From the NCBI GenBank assembly GCA_049684915.1, contig JBAVGO010000036.1, positions 1 through 24,131 on the forward strand: a stretch of DNA of 24,131 bases, written 5' to 3'. The position numbers were made by a program, and so were the translations under genes. This document shows positions 15,638-23,208 of this stretch, piece after piece; positions within the stretch are counted from its first letter, which is position 1, and every line of letters starts with the position of its first letter. This stretch comes from GWB2-37-7 sp049684915. GTDB taxonomy: Bacteria; Bacillota; Clostridia; Lutisporales; Lutisporaceae. The notes beneath the pieces were generated by a model that worked only from the letters and a program-made list of their open reading frames with translations, did not search any database and had not been told where the DNA came from.

Positions 15638-17311
15638 TTAATTTTTATGCTCATTTAAAATAAAACTGATTCTGGTTCCTTTGGCAAGACGCTCTATCAC
15701 AAGTCCGGTACCATATATGTGTCGCAATCTGATATCTACATTGGACATACCAATCTTATTCTCACTGATGTTTCCTGCGTATATGCTGTCAATAACTGCT
15801 TGAGGAATACTTATTCCATCATCTTCTATTGTTACTTTAACATCTTCTAAATTATACCTTTTAACTTCAATCCTAACATTCCCAAAACCGCGACCTTTTA
15901 AAATTCCATGTTTTATTGAGTTTTCCACGATAGGCTGTATTATTAGTGAAGGTATTTTAATTTGTATATTTTCATCTATATCATAGATTACATTAAGTTT
16001 ATCCCCGAACCGTGCTTTTTCTATTTCTACATAGGCTTTAACCTGCTGAAGTTCCTTGCTTATATCTACGAAAGTGCTTGTTTCCTCTATGTTGAATCTT
16101 AAATAGGTCGAGAGATTAACGATCAACTCTCTAGCACCATCTGGATTAAATCTTAAAAAAGAGATAATTGTGTTTAATGAATTAAAGAGAAAATGTGGAT
16201 TGATTTGAGCCTGAAGAGCCTTGAACTCCGCTTTTATAGCCAAATCCTTCAGTTTACCTACCTTGCTTATTTCAAGCTGGGTTGAAATTAACTGGGATAA
16301 GCCGATAGCTAACTTCTCGTGTGTAAAGGATATACCATTTTCTTTAGCATAATATAATTTTAGAACCCCAATAACTTCATCTCCCTCTTTAAGAGGTACT
16401 ATAAGTGCGGATTTTAGTTGGCAGTTTTCTAAAGAGCATTCTATCTCTCTTGGGGAATATAAAATACGCATATGCCCATCTTTAATTACTTGTCTTGTGG
16501 CGGAGGTCTGGATTGGCTTACCACTGATATGATGATCTGAGCCCAATCCCTCATGAGCTAAGATAGTGGTCTTATCAGTAATTGCAACTGCAGCAGCTCC
16601 AGTAGAGTCCTTTATTATTGAACATATCTTTTTTAAGGAATCACAGTTAATCTCTCTAAAATAAGGGAGCGTTTTATTTGCTATATCAAGAGCAATTTGA
16701 GCCTGCTTTGCAGCCATTTGCTCTTTTTCATTAAAAATTTTCTGTATCAACAATATGAGAATACAAATACCAAGTGCGTTTGTAAGGCTCATGGGAAAAT
16801 AGATGCTTTTTACTATAAAAAGAGCACTAGAGTAGGGTTTTGACATGAGTAGTATGAGAAGCATTTCCATACTTTCTACAACAACGCCCCCAATGAGCCC
16901 GTAAAACCATTTTGCATATCTAATACCTTTCTCATATATATAGGCTGAAACGAAACCTGCAAAGACTGTAGCTATTGCACAAGGTATGGAGGTTATCCCG
17001 CCAATATCATATAGGAATCTGTGAATTCCGGCTATAATACCTGATACAATACCGACAAAAGGGCCGCAGAGTATACCGCCAGCCATAATTCCGATTATTC
17101 TTGTATTGGCTATTGCACCATTTACGTCTGTGCCGGAGTATGTTCCTATTATTCCAAAAATAGCAAAGGTTATAGATAGCACAACAAGATCATATTTTTT
17201 AAATTCATTCTTCTGTATTATCTTCTTAAATACCGATAAATTAGTAATGATGAAAGCGATGATGATTACATAACTTAAATTATTTATAAGATTTTTTAAT
17301 AAATTTATCAT
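15638..17311 (-). CDS. LytS-family sensor histidine kinase (BtsS/LytS type)
   Basis: This 557-residue kinase has an N-terminal 5TMR-LYT membrane sensor (about residues 10-190, several hydrophobic segments, including a NGAIANTRIIGIMAGGILCG-type family motif). A GAF domain follows (about 215-350), then a His_kinase domain with phospho-acceptor His373 in NPHFLFNSLN and a HATPase domain (IQPIVENSIKHG around Asn464; DDGISIP). LytS/BtsS kinases of this architecture sense external pyruvate in E. coli, Bacillus and Staphylococcus. Here the kinase is transcribed first, then the LytTR regulator. The ATG at 17311 has a ribosome binding site (GAAGGA). The GAF domain may sense an additional cytoplasmic signal. 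The sensed molecule cannot be read from the sequence. Confidence 0.93.
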   Translation of the reverse strand: MINLLKNLINNLSYVIIIAFIITNLSVFKKIIQKNEFKKYDLVVLSITFAIFGIIGTYSGTDVNGAIANTRIIGIMAGGILCGPFVGIVSGIIAGIHRFLYDIGGITSIPCAIATVFAGFVSAYIYEKGIRYAKWFYGLIGGVVVESMEMLLILLMSKPYSSALFIVKSIYFPMSLTNALGICILILLIQKIFNEKEQMAAKQAQIALDIANKTLPYFREINCDSLKKICSIIKDSTGAAAVAITDKTTILAHEGLGSDHHISGKPIQTSATRQVIKDGHMRILYSPREIECSLENCQLKSALIVPLKEGDEVIGVLKLYYAKENGISFTHEKLAIGLSQLISTQLEISKVGKLKDLAIKAEFKALQAQINPHFLFNSLNTIISFLRFNPDGARELIVNLSTYLRFNIEETSTFVDISKELQQVKAYVEIEKARFGDKLNVIYDIDENIQIKIPSLIIQPIVENSIKHGILKGRGFGNVRIEVKRYNLEDVKVTIEDDGISIPQAVIDSIYAGNISENKIGMSNVDIRLRHIYGTGLVIERLAKGTRISFILNEHKN

Positions 17312-17365
17312 TATTTTTCCTTCAATATTATTATTTTTGCGGTTATTAGGATAGTACTTCTTAAT

Positions 17366-17394
17366 ATTTTAACTTTTTATTCTAATATCTGCAA
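17366..17394 (-). promoter_or_regulatory. Candidate sigma-A promoter of the kinase-regulator operon
   Basis: On the minus strand TTGCAG (17394-17389), a 17-base spacer and TAAAAT (17371-17366) lie about 55 bases before the lytS-like start. Both hexamers match consensus at four or five of six positions. No other promoter nearby is better. Confidence 0.45.
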
Positions 17395-17492
17395 GCAAAT
17401 GTGAAAATATGCTTGTATTAATAATATAAGCAATGGGGACGATTTGAAGTGCTTATAAACACAACATGATAGTAATTAAATAAGATTAAAGG

Positions 17493-17520
17493 TTGATTTT
17501 TATTTTTAAAATGTTATAAT
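17493..17520 (+). promoter_or_regulatory. Sigma-A promoter for the trpS leader
   Basis: TTGATT (17493-17498), a 16-base spacer and TATAAT (17515-17520) form a good vegetative promoter placed just upstream of the T-box leader. Transcription would start near 17527. Confidence 0.65.
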
Positions 17521-17529
17521 AATAACAAA

Positions 17530-17797
17530 TCTTTGATTGGGGATAGTACATTTTGAAAGCTTTTCAGAGAGTCTGCGTAGATTTTTAATATAAAATCTTT
17601 GGTGAAAGCAGGTATAGCATTCATAATGGAATGGGCCCATGAGAGCAGCCCGAATTACAGTAGGCGCTGACGTTTTTTGACTACGTTACAGGTCAACGAA
17701 TATACAAGTATTCGAAGCAAGTGGATTGCATATGCAGTCAATTTGGGTGGTACCGCAGGTTATACTCCTGTCCCTTATATTAGGGATAGGAGTTTTT
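17530..17797 (+). promoter_or_regulatory. T-box riboswitch, tryptophan-specific
   Basis: This leader has the landmarks of a T-box. They are a Stem I region with cagagagtctgcg and ggtgaaagcagg, a specifier UGG followed by A at 17627-17629, an antiterminator T-box sequence tgggtggtaccgc (17744-17756), and a competing terminator. Uncharged tRNA-Trp pairs with the specifier and the T-box bulge, stabilises the antiterminator and lets transcription reach trpS. The specifier codon agrees with the downstream tryptophanyl-tRNA synthetase gene, which is independent support. Confidence 0.93.
17764..17797 (+). terminator. T-box leader terminator
   Basis: Arms actcctgtccct (17764-17775) and agggataggagt (17782-17793) pair over 12 positions with one G-U pair and are followed by a T-run. 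It overlaps the region needed for the antiterminator, as expected for T-box control. Confidence 0.88.
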
Positions 17798-17906
17798 GTA
17801 ATGCTTGCATTTGATGCAAAATATAGCTAATAATATATTCAGCATTATTTGGATGGCTGGCAATAAATAAATGTTTAGTAAAAAACATATAGAAAGGGGT
17901 ATTATT

Positions 17907-18902
17907 ATGGAAAAAAGAAAAAGAATTTTAACAGGTGATCGTCCTACAGGGAAGCTTCATTTGGGGCATTATGTTGGTAGTCTGCAAAACAGAGTAGCAC
18001 TACAGGATAAGTATGAAACTTTTATAATAATTGCAGATGTTCAAGCCTTGACTACAAATTTTGATAGACCGGAAAAACTAAAGGAAAATGTGATAAATGT
18101 AGCCTTGGATAATCTTTCGGCAGGGGTTGACCCAAATATCTCCACATTCTTTATACAATCAATGATACCGGAGATTGCGGAGCTCACAACCTTCTACGGC
18201 ATGTTCGTGACTGTAAATAGTCTAAGACACAATCCAACGATAAAGACTGAGATTCAGCAGTATGGCTATAAGGATATCATGTATGGTTTTTTGGGCTATC
18301 CTGTGAGTCAGGCTGCAGATATAACCTTCTGTAAAGCTGATTTAGTGCCAGTAGGTGATGACCAATTGCCCCATATCGAACTAAGCAGGAAGATAGTAAG
18401 AAGATTTAATGAGCTTTATAAACCGGTACTAGTGGAGCCTGAGGCATTGATAAGTAAGGTATCCAGACTGGTAGGCTTAGATGGTAATTCAAAAATGGGA
18501 AAAAGTCTAAATAACGGAATTTATCTATCTGATGATGCAGAGACAGTTAAGCAGAAGGTAAGAACAGCAGTAACTGACCCTGCTAGAATAAGAATTACCG
18601 ATAAGGGTAATCCTGATATTTGTACTATATATAAATATCATCAGGCTTTTAATGAAGGAGAAGTTGAAAACATACAGGAAAGCTGTAGAAACGCTGGAAT
18701 AGGCTGTTCTGCATGTAAGGGCAATCTGACAAACCGTATAAATCAAATCCTTGACCCTGTGAGAGAAAGAAGGATTGCTTATGAGCAAAAACCAGAACAG
18801 GTGCGAGAGATACTTATAGCAGGAACAGATAAGGTTAGAGGTGTCGCTAAAGAAGTAATGAGAGAAATAAGAGAAGCTATGAGCATAGATTATTTTAAAT
18901 AG
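17907..18902 (+). CDS. trpS: Tryptophanyl-tRNA synthetase
   Basis: This class I aminoacyl-tRNA synthetase joins tryptophan to tRNA-Trp in the cytoplasm. The HIGH-type motif is HLGH at residues 18-21 (TGDRPTGKLHLGHYVGSL) and the KMSKS-type motif is KMGKS near residue 196. The length of 331 residues is normal for bacterial TrpRS. I chose ATG 17907 because AGAAAGGGG (17891-17899) is well placed before it. An in-frame ATG at 17871 would add 12 residues with no binding site. It stands alone downstream of the Trp T-box, so expression should rise when charged tRNA-Trp is scarce. Confidence 0.96.
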   Translation: MEKRKRILTGDRPTGKLHLGHYVGSLQNRVALQDKYETFIIIADVQALTTNFDRPEKLKENVINVALDNLSAGVDPNISTFFIQSMIPEIAELTTFYGMFVTVNSLRHNPTIKTEIQQYGYKDIMYGFLGYPVSQAADITFCKADLVPVGDDQLPHIELSRKIVRRFNELYKPVLVEPEALISKVSRLVGLDGNSKMGKSLNNGIYLSDDAETVKQKVRTAVTDPARIRITDKGNPDICTIYKYHQAFNEGEVENIQESCRNAGIGCSACKGNLTNRINQILDPVRERRIAYEQKPEQVREILIAGTDKVRGVAKEVMREIREAMSIDYFK

Positions 18903-18946
18903 AAAAGGGAATGCTTTAATAGGATATTCATATTACTTTTAAAATA

Positions 18947-18975
18947 TTGACATAGTAAAAAACTAGCAATATAAT
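18947..18975 (+). promoter_or_regulatory. Consensus sigma-A promoter for the CoA-disulfide reductase gene
   Basis: Perfect hexamers TTGACA (18947-18952) and TATAAT (18970-18975) are separated by the ideal 17 bases. A promoter this strong usually needs a repressor, which fits the G/C-tract palindrome just downstream. Confidence 0.9.
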
Positions 18976-18981
18976 AAGGAT

Positions 18982-18998
18982 ATACCCTATGGGGGTAG
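18982..18998 (+). promoter_or_regulatory. CsoR/CstR-type operator
   Basis: The sequence ataccctatgggggtag has inverted arms TACCC and GGGTA around a short centre, the pattern bound by CsoR/CstR/FrmR-family repressors. It lies over the expected transcription start of the strong promoter. CstR responds to persulfides and controls CoA-disulfide reductase and rhodanese genes in other Firmicutes, which fits the downstream gene. The repressor gene is not in this window. Confidence 0.6.
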
Positions 18999-19032
18999 AC
19001 ACATCGGACAATAATCTGAAGGAGGATTACTT

Positions 19033-20697
19033 ATGGGCAAAAAGGTACTTATAATAGGTGGTGTGGCAGGAGGAGCATCTACTGCTGCAAGACTTAGAAG
19101 AATTGATGAACATGCAGAGATAATAATGTTTGAAAAAGGACAGTATATATCCTTTGCAAACTGTGGACTGCCTTACTATATAGGAGGAGCAATACAGGAT
19201 AGAGAAAATCTTCTAGTTCAGACACCGGAAGCCATGAGAGCACGTTTTAAAATTGACGTAAGAGAGCTCTCAGAGGTAACTAATATAGACAAAGAAAACA
19301 AGAAGGTAGCCGTTAAAGATTTAAAAACAGGAAATACCTATGAAGAAAGCTATGATGTATTAGTTTTATCACCAGGTGCAGTTCCTATAAAGCCTCCAAT
19401 TCCTGGAATTAATAATCCTGGTATTTTTACAATCAGGGATATACCTGATACAGATGCAATAAAGGAGTTTGTAGATAAAACCATTCATAGTGCAGTAATC
19501 GTAGGCGGTGGCTTTATTGGTCTGGAAATGGCGGAAAACCTTCATGAAATAGGTATAAAGGTTACCATAGTTGAAGCAGCGGATCAAGTTATGACACCTA
19601 TAGACTATGAAATGGCGGCAATACTTCATAATCATATAAGAGACAAAGGCTGTGAGCTATATCTTTCTGACGGAGTCAAAGCCTTTGAAAGAGAAAATGA
19701 TAAGAATGTTGTAATACTTCAAAGTGGTAAGAAGGTAGCGGCAGATATAGTTATATTGTCTATAGGGGTAAAACCAAATAACTTATTGGCTAAGGAAGCC
19801 GGATTGGAAATTGGAGTTACAGGCGGAATAAAGGTAAATAAATATCTACAGACATCTGATAAGAATATTTACGCAATAGGTGATGCTATTGAAGTAACTG
19901 ACTTTGTAAGCGGTAATCCTGCTGTTATTGCATTGGCAGGACCAGCAAACAAGCAGGGAAGAATAGTTGCTGATAATATATCTGGAAAGCAGTCGGATTA
20001 TAAGGGAACACAGGGAACTGCAATAGCTAAGGTATTTGACATGGTAGTTGCTTCAAGTGGAAACAATGAAAAATCCTTGAAGAAGCAAGGTAAGGATTAC
20101 TATACAACCATAACTCACTCAGCCTCTCATGCAGGCTACTATCCTGGTGCCAACCAAATGGCAGTTAAGTGTATATATACTAAGGAAGGTCAGATACTTG
20201 GAGCACAGATTGTGGGCTTTGAAGGTGTAGATAAGAGAATGGATGTGCTTGCAGTAGCCATTAGACATAGAATGACTATGCAAGATTTATATGAGCTTGA
20301 GCTATCCTATGCTCCACCTTTTTCATCAGCAAAGGATCCTGTTAACATGGCAGGATATGCTGCATCTAACGTATTAAACGGAGACATAGTGACAACCAAT
20401 TGGGAAGCTGCTATGAATGCAGATATGAGTAAAAACTTTCTTCTTGATGTTAGAGAGCCTTTTGAATATGAAGCAGGACATATACCAAATGCAGTAAATA
20501 TTCCTCTTAACAAATTGAGAAGCAGACTAAGTGAGCTTCCGAAGGATAAGGAGATAATAGTAAATTGTCAGGTAGGCTTGCGTTCATATATAGGTGTAAG
20601 AATACTATTACAGAACGGATTTGATAGTGTAAGGAATCTAAGTGGTGGTTATAAGACTTATAGCATAGTAGAAAGTGACATGAAGACAAGAAAATAA
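19033..20697 (+). CDS. CoA-disulfide/persulfide reductase with C-terminal rhodanese domain (CoADR-Rhd)
   Basis: This 554-residue flavoenzyme has an FAD-binding GGVAGG motif (residues 9-14), the single active-site Cys44 in SFANCGLPY typical of CoA-disulfide reductases, and a central NAD(P)H-binding GGGFIG motif (about 158). A second FAD motif (YAIGDA) and a dimerisation domain follow. The C-terminal rhodanese domain (about 455-550) has DVREPFEY and active Cys512 in CQVGLRS. Known relatives reduce CoA disulfide, CoA persulfide or polysulfide with NAD(P)H, and the rhodanese domain handles sulfane sulfur. It is cytoplasmic. The ribosome binding site GAAGGAGG precedes ATG 19033. It appears monocistronic, with a strong promoter and CsoR/CstR-like operator upstream and a terminator downstream. 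Confidence 0.93.
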   Translation: MGKKVLIIGGVAGGASTAARLRRIDEHAEIIMFEKGQYISFANCGLPYYIGGAIQDRENLLVQTPEAMRARFKIDVRELSEVTNIDKENKKVAVKDLKTGNTYEESYDVLVLSPGAVPIKPPIPGINNPGIFTIRDIPDTDAIKEFVDKTIHSAVIVGGGFIGLEMAENLHEIGIKVTIVEAADQVMTPIDYEMAAILHNHIRDKGCELYLSDGVKAFERENDKNVVILQSGKKVAADIVILSIGVKPNNLLAKEAGLEIGVTGGIKVNKYLQTSDKNIYAIGDAIEVTDFVSGNPAVIALAGPANKQGRIVADNISGKQSDYKGTQGTAIAKVFDMVVASSGNNEKSLKKQGKDYYTTITHSASHAGYYPGANQMAVKCIYTKEGQILGAQIVGFEGVDKRMDVLAVAIRHRMTMQDLYELELSYAPPFSSAKDPVNMAGYAASNVLNGDIVTTNWEAAMNADMSKNFLLDVREPFEYEAGHIPNAVNIPLNKLRSRLSELPKDKEIIVNCQVGLRSYIGVRILLQNGFDSVRNLSGGYKTYSIVESDMKTRK

Positions 20698-20700
20698 ATT

Positions 20701-20751
20701 TTTACTACAACAAAATAGGCGCTGTTATAGCGTCTATTTTGTTGTAGTAAA
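20701..20751. terminator. Long hairpin terminator after the CoADR-rhodanese gene
   Basis: Arms at 20701-20723 and 20729-20751 pair over 23 positions with a single G-U pair (core caacaaaataggcgct) and a 5-base loop. It ends in an A/T-rich stretch and begins three bases after the stop. The stem is unusually long for a simple terminator, but the position fits. Confidence 0.8.
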
Positions 20752-20782
20752 TTTTATCGCATACAATCCTTCTTTTGCATAG

Positions 20783-20788
20783 TATAAT
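20783..20788 (+). promoter_or_regulatory. Candidate -10 element for the NlpC/P60 gene
   Basis: TATAAT stands 31 bases before the TTG start at 20819 and after the preceding terminator. A matching -35 box at the usual distance is poor (around 20760), so this is only tentative. Confidence 0.3.
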
Positions 20789-20818
20789 ATAATTAGATAA
20801 TATTTTGGAGGGATTGCT

Positions 20819-21613
20819 TTGCCAAAATTAAAAGCGGTTATTGTAAAAAATATAGCACCCCTGATGCAAAAACCAGATAGGGACAGCGAGCTAGCTGATG
20901 AAGTGTTATTTGGTATGCAAGTTGATATGCTTGAAGATAAGGGCGAATGGCTATATATTAAGACACAGTACAATTATATGGGATACCTCCATAAGGATGC
21001 TGTGATAATAGATGGAAATAATACTTGGGAGCAGTATGATAAGCATTTTATTATTGCTGCTTTTGCAGATGTATTGTCGGAGCCTCGTTATTCAGCAGGG
21101 GTTATTATTACTATAACAAGGGGCTCTTGTGTAGTCTTAACTGGTGAAGAGGAAGGGAAATGGACAAAAATAATACTTCCAAGCGGGGAAATAGGTTGGA
21201 TTAGAAAAGAGTCATTGCTAAGCCGGAAAAATGAGTCGGGGTTTGCATTAAGACAGGATATTGTAGATACTGCATTGTTATATTTAGGTACGCAGTATCG
21301 ATGGGGAGGAAAGAGTCCCATGGGTATAGACTGCTCTGGCTTATCATCAATGGCGTATATGTTAAACGGTATAGTGATTCCAAGAGATGCTAATATTCAA
21401 ATGGATTCTATGAAGAAGGTAGAGCGGAGACAAAGTAAGCCTGGTGATTTGCTTTTCTTTCCCGGACACGTTGCTATTTATATAGGAGAGGATAAATTCG
21501 TCCACGCAACCGGAGCTGATGCTGTAGTTAAAATAAACAGCTTCAATAAGGATAGTAAGCTTTACAGAAAGGATTTGGACGAAAAATATATTTGCACAGG
21601 TACAGTTTTTTAG
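20819..21613 (+). CDS. NlpC/P60 cell-wall peptidase with N-terminal SH3-like domains, no signal peptide (YkfC-like)
   Basis: The 264-residue protein has one or two bacterial SH3-like domains (about 5-63 and 75-136) and a C-terminal NlpC/P60 cysteine peptidase domain (about 145-264). Catalytic candidates are Cys172 in GIDCSG, His217 in GHVAIYIG and His229 in FVHATG. The N-terminus has no signal peptide or membrane segment. That resembles YkfC-type enzymes, which cleave gamma-D-Glu-diamino acid bonds of imported muropeptides in the cytoplasm, rather than secreted autolysins. The TTG start at 20819 is chosen because GGAGGG (20807-20812) sits 6 bases before it and no ATG is nearby. A role in peptidoglycan recycling is inferred. 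Confidence 0.88.
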   Translation: MPKLKAVIVKNIAPLMQKPDRDSELADEVLFGMQVDMLEDKGEWLYIKTQYNYMGYLHKDAVIIDGNNTWEQYDKHFIIAAFADVLSEPRYSAGVIITITRGSCVVLTGEEEGKWTKIILPSGEIGWIRKESLLSRKNESGFALRQDIVDTALLYLGTQYRWGGKSPMGIDCSGLSSMAYMLNGIVIPRDANIQMDSMKKVERRQSKPGDLLFFPGHVAIYIGEDKFVHATGADAVVKINSFNKDSKLYRKDLDEKYICTGTVF

Positions 21614-21676
21614 GTTTTTTACCGATAAAATAGATGAGGATAAATTGATTCTGTTGTACCAAGAAAGGGAGAAAAG

Positions 21677-22279
21677 ATGAAGGAAATTAAATTTGAAGAT
21701 AATATTATCAAAAAAAATAAAATACCTATACTGATATATAACCCTGAATGGATACAGCTTTTTAACAATTTTAGTTCTAAAAGTCTGAAGAGGTCTGTAG
21801 AGGGACTAGAACAGCTTCTATCAAAGGAAAAGGCTTGTGAAGTAGAACAGAAGGAACTAGAAAGACGAAAAAAGGTTTTGATGAATAAAATATTATATAT
21901 CTCTAAGGAAATTAACGAAGACAAAAATAATGATGCAATTCCTAAGATGGGAGAGGTTCAGAGGGAGCTTTTACAAATAAATGAAAAACTTCCAAAGCTT
22001 TTAGAAGAGCTTGAAACTTTACCTTCTTTGATTAATCAACAGAACACTATTGTTCTAAAGGAAACTATTAGAAGAGCCTATGATTTGATTAAAGAGAGCA
22101 AAGATGGAGTAGAAAAATGTCAAGACGAGATAAATAGTATAAGGCAGAGACTAGGAGAATTAATAGAAATGAAAGTTGATATGGAGGAAAATGTAAATAA
22201 GCTATATTCCTTCATACATGGAATGGTTGGAGCAGATGAAATGGAGAAACTGGATTTCAGCTATCTAAAAAGTATATAA
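21677..22279 (+). CDS. Coiled-coil protein of unknown function
   Basis: This 200-residue cytoplasmic protein has no signal peptide. After the first 40 residues it is almost wholly charged heptad-like helix (LEQLLSKEKACEVEQKELE, IRQRLGELIEMKVDMEENVN) with no Pro or Gly breaks for long stretches, so long coiled coils are expected. I do not recognise the family. It follows the NlpC/P60 gene by 63 bases on the same strand with a ribosome binding site (aagggag), so the two may be co-transcribed. A hairpin terminator follows the gene. No function is proposed. Confidence 0.8.
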   Translation: MKEIKFEDNIIKKNKIPILIYNPEWIQLFNNFSSKSLKRSVEGLEQLLSKEKACEVEQKELERRKKVLMNKILYISKEINEDKNNDAIPKMGEVQRELLQINEKLPKLLEELETLPSLINQQNTIVLKETIRRAYDLIKESKDGVEKCQDEINSIRQRLGELIEMKVDMEENVNKLYSFIHGMVGADEMEKLDFSYLKSI

Positions 22280-22292
22280 TACAAAAATAATG

Positions 22293-22323
22293 ATAATCAG
22301 CTTTTATGCTGATTATTTTTGTG
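22293..22323 (+). terminator. Hairpin terminator after the coiled-coil gene
   Basis: Arms ataatcagc (22293-22301) and gctgattat (22308-22316) form a perfect 9-bp stem with a 6-base loop, followed directly by a T-run (attttt). This is a classical factor-independent terminator. Confidence 0.88.
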
Positions 22324-22461
22324 TGCGTAATAAGCAGGATTACTATATGAATTGTAGAATAATATCATTTAATGTTGATAGCTTTAGAGCTAGAGAGTGT
22401 ACAATAATGAAATGCATTAAAAAAAATTTATACCCCCCTATGCATTTAAATATGGATTACA

Positions 22462-22469
22462 CATACAAT
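22462..22469 (+). promoter_or_regulatory. Possible sporulation sigma (E/K type) -10 element
   Basis: CATACAAT matches the -10 consensus of sigma-E/sigma-K promoters and lies 70 bases before the lipoprotein start, in an A/T-rich gap after a terminator. A matching -35 at the right distance is not clear. The gerS operon of C. difficile is a mother-cell gene set, so the motif is suggestive but weak. Confidence 0.25.
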
Positions 22470-22524
22470 TTTAAATATATATATGTTTAGTGCAAAACGT
22501 ATACAACAAAACACTATTTGCTTT

Positions 22525-22542
22525 AAGGAGGGGAATACACTG
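22525..22542 (+). promoter_or_regulatory. Ribosome binding site supporting a CTG start for the GerS-like gene
   Basis: AAGGAGGGG (22525-22533) is followed after six bases by CTG (22540-22542), in frame with the lipoprotein. No ATG, GTG or TTG stands at a suitable distance, and the CTG start gives a normal lipoprotein signal peptide. Confidence 0.7.
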
Positions 22543-23169
22543 AAGGGTATTAGACTTTTGCTGTTTTTTGTAATTGTATGTGTTATGTTATCGGGCTGCG
22601 GAACAAGCTCTGCAAGAAAGCCCCAAGATGTGCAAAAATTTATAATGAAGCTGAAATCTTACAAATGCGATGTAATTTATGCAGTAACAAACAATAAAAG
22701 TACAAATGTATATAGAGCTAAGCACATGTATAAAGCACCAGATAAATATAGAATAGAAATTGTTGAGCCGGAGGAGCTTAAAGGGCAAACCACTATATAT
22801 AATAGAGATAAAGCATATATACACCATCCACAAATAAATGCTTCTATGATTACAGAGAATTTTAATGACACAATAGAATACAGTACCTTCGTCGGAGCCT
22901 TTGTGGAGTACTTCAAAGACAATGGGGGAGCAAGGTTTAAGCTTGAAACCTTAAACGATATACAATGCTATGTACTGGAAGTACCTTTAGACAATGCTAA
23001 TTCTTACAGAGCTATAGAAAAAATTTGGATAAATGCAGAAAATGCTATTCCAATAAAAGCAGAGATACTAGATAAGAATAAAAATGTAAATGCACAGGTT
23101 TTGTACGAGAACTTTGAATTAAATCTGAGCCTTGAGGATTCACTGTTTGAGATACAAGACAATAAGTAG
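22540..23169 (+). CDS. GerS-like/LolA-fold lipoprotein
   Basis: From the CTG the protein has 209 residues. It begins with a short basic and hydrophobic signal peptide and a lipobox LSGC, so Cys20 would be lipidated and the protein anchored outside the membrane. The body has the LolA/LppX/GerS-type pattern of beta strands (KYRIEIVEPEELKGQTTIYN, then KAYIHHPQ, and later YENFELNLSLEDSLFEI). In C. difficile gerS lies directly before alr2 and is needed for spore cortex modification during germination. The same order with alr here supports a GerS or GerS-related role. An in-frame ATG at 22483 would put 19 extra residues before the signal sequence and has no binding site. Family fold is likely; the germination role is inferred. 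Confidence 0.75.
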   Translation: MKGIRLLLFFVIVCVMLSGCGTSSARKPQDVQKFIMKLKSYKCDVIYAVTNNKSTNVYRAKHMYKAPDKYRIEIVEPEELKGQTTIYNRDKAYIHHPQINASMITENFNDTIEYSTFVGAFVEYFKDNGGARFKLETLNDIQCYVLEVPLDNANSYRAIEKIWINAENAIPIKAEILDKNKNVNAQVLYENFELNLSLEDSLFEIQDNK

Positions 23170-23208
23170 CAGTTATATGTTTATATAACACACAATAGGA
23201 GGATGACA

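Noticed and set aside
22430..22443. ataccccccctatg-like C-tract as a second CsoR/CstR operator
   Set aside because: It lacks the matching GGGTA arm, so it is not an inverted repeat, and it has no good promoter beside it.
22290..22490. A 66-codon frame after the coiled-coil gene
   Set aside because: It begins inside a clear terminator hairpin, has no ribosome binding site and has an unconvincing composition.
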